From an uncultured Armatimonadota bacterium (GTDB lineage: Bacteria > Armatimonadota > Armatimonadia > Armatimonadales > Armatimonadaceae), in NCBI GenBank assembly GCA_903881535.1, contig CAIRTT010000141.1, forward strand, positions 1 to 6,449: DNA of 6,449 nucleotides, written 5' to 3'. Shown here piece by piece: positions 5,914 through 6,449 of this stretch. The translations under genes were made by a program, and so were the position numbers. Numbering within the stretch: position 1 is the first letter of the stretch; every line of letters begins with the position of its first letter. Under the pieces are notes generated by a model, which saw only the letters and a list, made by a program, of their open reading frames with translations, had not been told where the DNA came from and made no database searches.

Positions 5914-6017
5914 TTCAGGCACGTGAATTGCCCTGAAAGTTAACATCGAGATATTGGTTATCTGTCGATACAAACGCCCCCGGGGAAGGACGATCTCCCC
6001 GGGGGCACTTTTTTGCC
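5914..6017 (+). repeat. 104-bp three-hairpin element, copy 2
   Basis: Near-identical second copy of the element at 5738-5841. The changes are C5748 to T5924 (loop of hairpin 1) and T5805 to C5981 (terminator stem). The 72 bp between the copies (5842-5913) is unrelated and holds no gene. A poor sigma-70-like pair there (TTGATG 5853-5858 and CATCGT 5876-5881) is not convincing as a promoter. If transcribed on its own, this copy would make an RNA of about 100 nt. Confidence 0.75.
5976..6014 (+). terminator. Intrinsic terminator in copy 2
   Basis: A perfect 11-bp GC stem (5976-5986 / 5996-6006) with a 9-nt loop, then AC and six T. It is redundant for tpx if copy 1 works, so it may end a separate short transcript or simply reflect the duplication. 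Confidence 0.85.
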
Positions 6018-6042
6018 AAAATCAATGCCCCACGGCTTTGGC

Positions 6043-6089
6043 ATGGTTTCTGCTAGTTATGAAACCATCGGTATCGAATCATCTATACC
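6043..6089 (+). other. Two adjacent hairpins upstream of the proC terminator
   Basis: ATGGTTTC (6043-6050) / GAAACCAT (6061-6068) forms an 8-bp stem with a 10-nt loop. One base later, GGTAT (6070-6074) / ATACC (6085-6089) forms a 5-bp stem with a 10-nt loop. With the terminator at 6097-6138 this repeats the hairpin-hairpin-terminator plan of the two 104-bp elements without sequence identity. I do not recognise a known riboswitch class in it. Confidence 0.4.
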
Positions 6090-6096
6090 AACCTAC

Positions 6097-6138
6097 AAGC
6101 CCTCCTTCGCATTGCAATGCATTAGGAGGGCTTTTTTT
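6097..6138 (+). terminator. Strong intrinsic terminator immediately upstream of proC
   Basis: The 10-bp stem AAGCCCTCCT (6097-6106) / AGGAGGGCTT (6124-6133) encloses the perfect palindrome GCATTGCAATGC (6109-6120) and runs into seven T (6132-6138). Only 19 nt separate the T-run from the proC ATG. It either insulates proC from upstream transcription or acts as an attenuator in a proC leader. Confidence 0.88.
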
Positions 6139-6145
6139 GCCGCGG

Positions 6146-6151
6146 TAGCAT
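6146..6151 (+). promoter_or_regulatory. Candidate -10 element for a leaderless proC transcript
   Basis: TAGCAT matches TATAAT at 4 of 6 positions, including the key TAnnnT bases. It ends 6 nt before the ATG, placing the expected transcription start at or next to the A of the start codon. The -35 position (TTAGGA, 6123-6128) is weak and lies in the terminator stem. The only Shine-Dalgarno-like GGAG (6152-6155) is 2 nt from the ATG, too close to work well, which favours a leaderless start. Confidence 0.4.
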
Positions 6152-6157
6152 GGAGAC

Positions 6158-6449
6158 ATGAACATCGCTGTTATCGGATGCGGCAAAATGGGCACCGCGC
6201 TTATCCATGGATGGTTGTCTGCTGGAATCACACCTGCATCGCATATCCGTGTCCTGACAGCATCGCCTGCATCCGCGCAGGCACTCCACGACCACTACGG
6301 CGTCATTCCCGCTATCGACATTACCGATGCCACCATCGGCGCAGACTTCATTGTGCTTGCGGTCAAACCCTTTGTGATGTCGACGATTCTCCCGGGTGTC
6401 GCAGATGCCATCCCTGCGAACGCAACCATCATTTCTGTAGCCGCTGGTA
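6158..6449 (+). CDS. proC: Pyrroline-5-carboxylate reductase, 3' end missing
   Basis: The first 97 residues of the enzyme that reduces 1-pyrroline-5-carboxylate to L-proline with NAD(P)H, the last step of proline synthesis. The N-terminus MNIAVIGCGKMGTALIHGWL is the Rossmann dinucleotide-binding motif of ProC, with GxGxMG at 7-12. IVLAVKPFVM (65-74) and ATIISVAAG (89-97) are two further family signatures; the usual protein is about 270 residues, so roughly a third is visible. An ATG at 6150 is out of frame, so 6158 is the start. Upstream, a terminator ends 19 nt before the gene, and no well-spaced ribosome site is present. ProC next to yggS and sepF is a known arrangement in Cyanobacteria; here tpx and the structured repeats separate them. 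Confidence 0.93.
   Translation, partial: MNIAVIGCGKMGTALIHGWLSAGITPASHIRVLTASPASAQALHDHYGVIPAIDITDATIGADFIVLAVKPFVMSTILPGVADAIPANATIISVAAG

Noticed and set aside
5954..6148. Small plus-strand frame from a TTG through copy 2 and the proC terminator
   Set aside because: It reads through two terminator hairpins, has no ribosome site, and its start lies in hairpin 2 of the repeat; it is not a credible protein.
6043..6157. Possible proline-containing leader peptide for proC attenuation starting at ATG 6043
   Set aside because: The frame has only two separated prolines, no ribosome site and no stop before running into proC out of frame, so it does not behave like a leader peptide.
6097..6157. T-box leader upstream of proC because of the CCGCGG-like bases after the terminator
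   Set aside because: The conserved T-box sequence and UGGNACC antiterminator bulge are missing, and there is no specifier stem.

Overview
The window carries seven protein genes, all on the plus strand, from a bacterium of moderately high GC. It falls into two gene blocks separated by an 800-bp repeat-bearing gap. The left block (1-3007) is an export operon: the 3' part of an HlyD-type periplasmic adaptor, an FtsX/MacB-type ABC permease and a LolD/MacB-type ATPase. The genes are almost fused (2-nt gap, then 8-nt overlap). The adaptor implies a diderm envelope.

The right block (3817-6449) is a yggS-sepF pair, then tpx (thiol peroxidase), then the 5' part of proC (pyrroline-5-carboxylate reductase). 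SepF points to Terrabacteria rather than Proteobacteria. From family knowledge, yggS/pipY-sepF-proC is a neighbourhood seen in Cyanobacteria and some relatives. SepF together with an adaptor-type exporter would fit a diderm Terrabacterium, such as Armatimonadota or Cyanobacteria. This is inference from gene content, and the phylum is not settled. tpx interrupts the cluster as a self-contained unit with its own promoter-like region and terminator.

The non-coding DNA is the unusual part. Between the operon stop codon and about 3546 lie two full copies and one truncated copy of a repeat unit of 215-231 bp. Each full copy contains a 109-bp core bounded by a 9-bp inverted repeat, and the third copy stops at the first arm of that repeat. 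Between tpx and proC lie two 104-bp copies of a three-hairpin element ending in a strong intrinsic terminator. Their only two differences fall in a loop and in a T-G versus C-G stem pair, so the fold is kept. A further hairpin pair and a third terminator follow, ending only 19 nt before the proC start codon. A -10-like hexamer sits exactly where a leaderless proC transcript would need it.

Functionally, the left operon probably exports a lipid, lipoprotein or hydrophobic compound. The right block combines vitamin B6/amino-acid homeostasis (YggS), Z-ring assembly (SepF), peroxide defence (Tpx) and proline synthesis (ProC). I see no CRISPR array, tRNA, rRNA or transposase gene.
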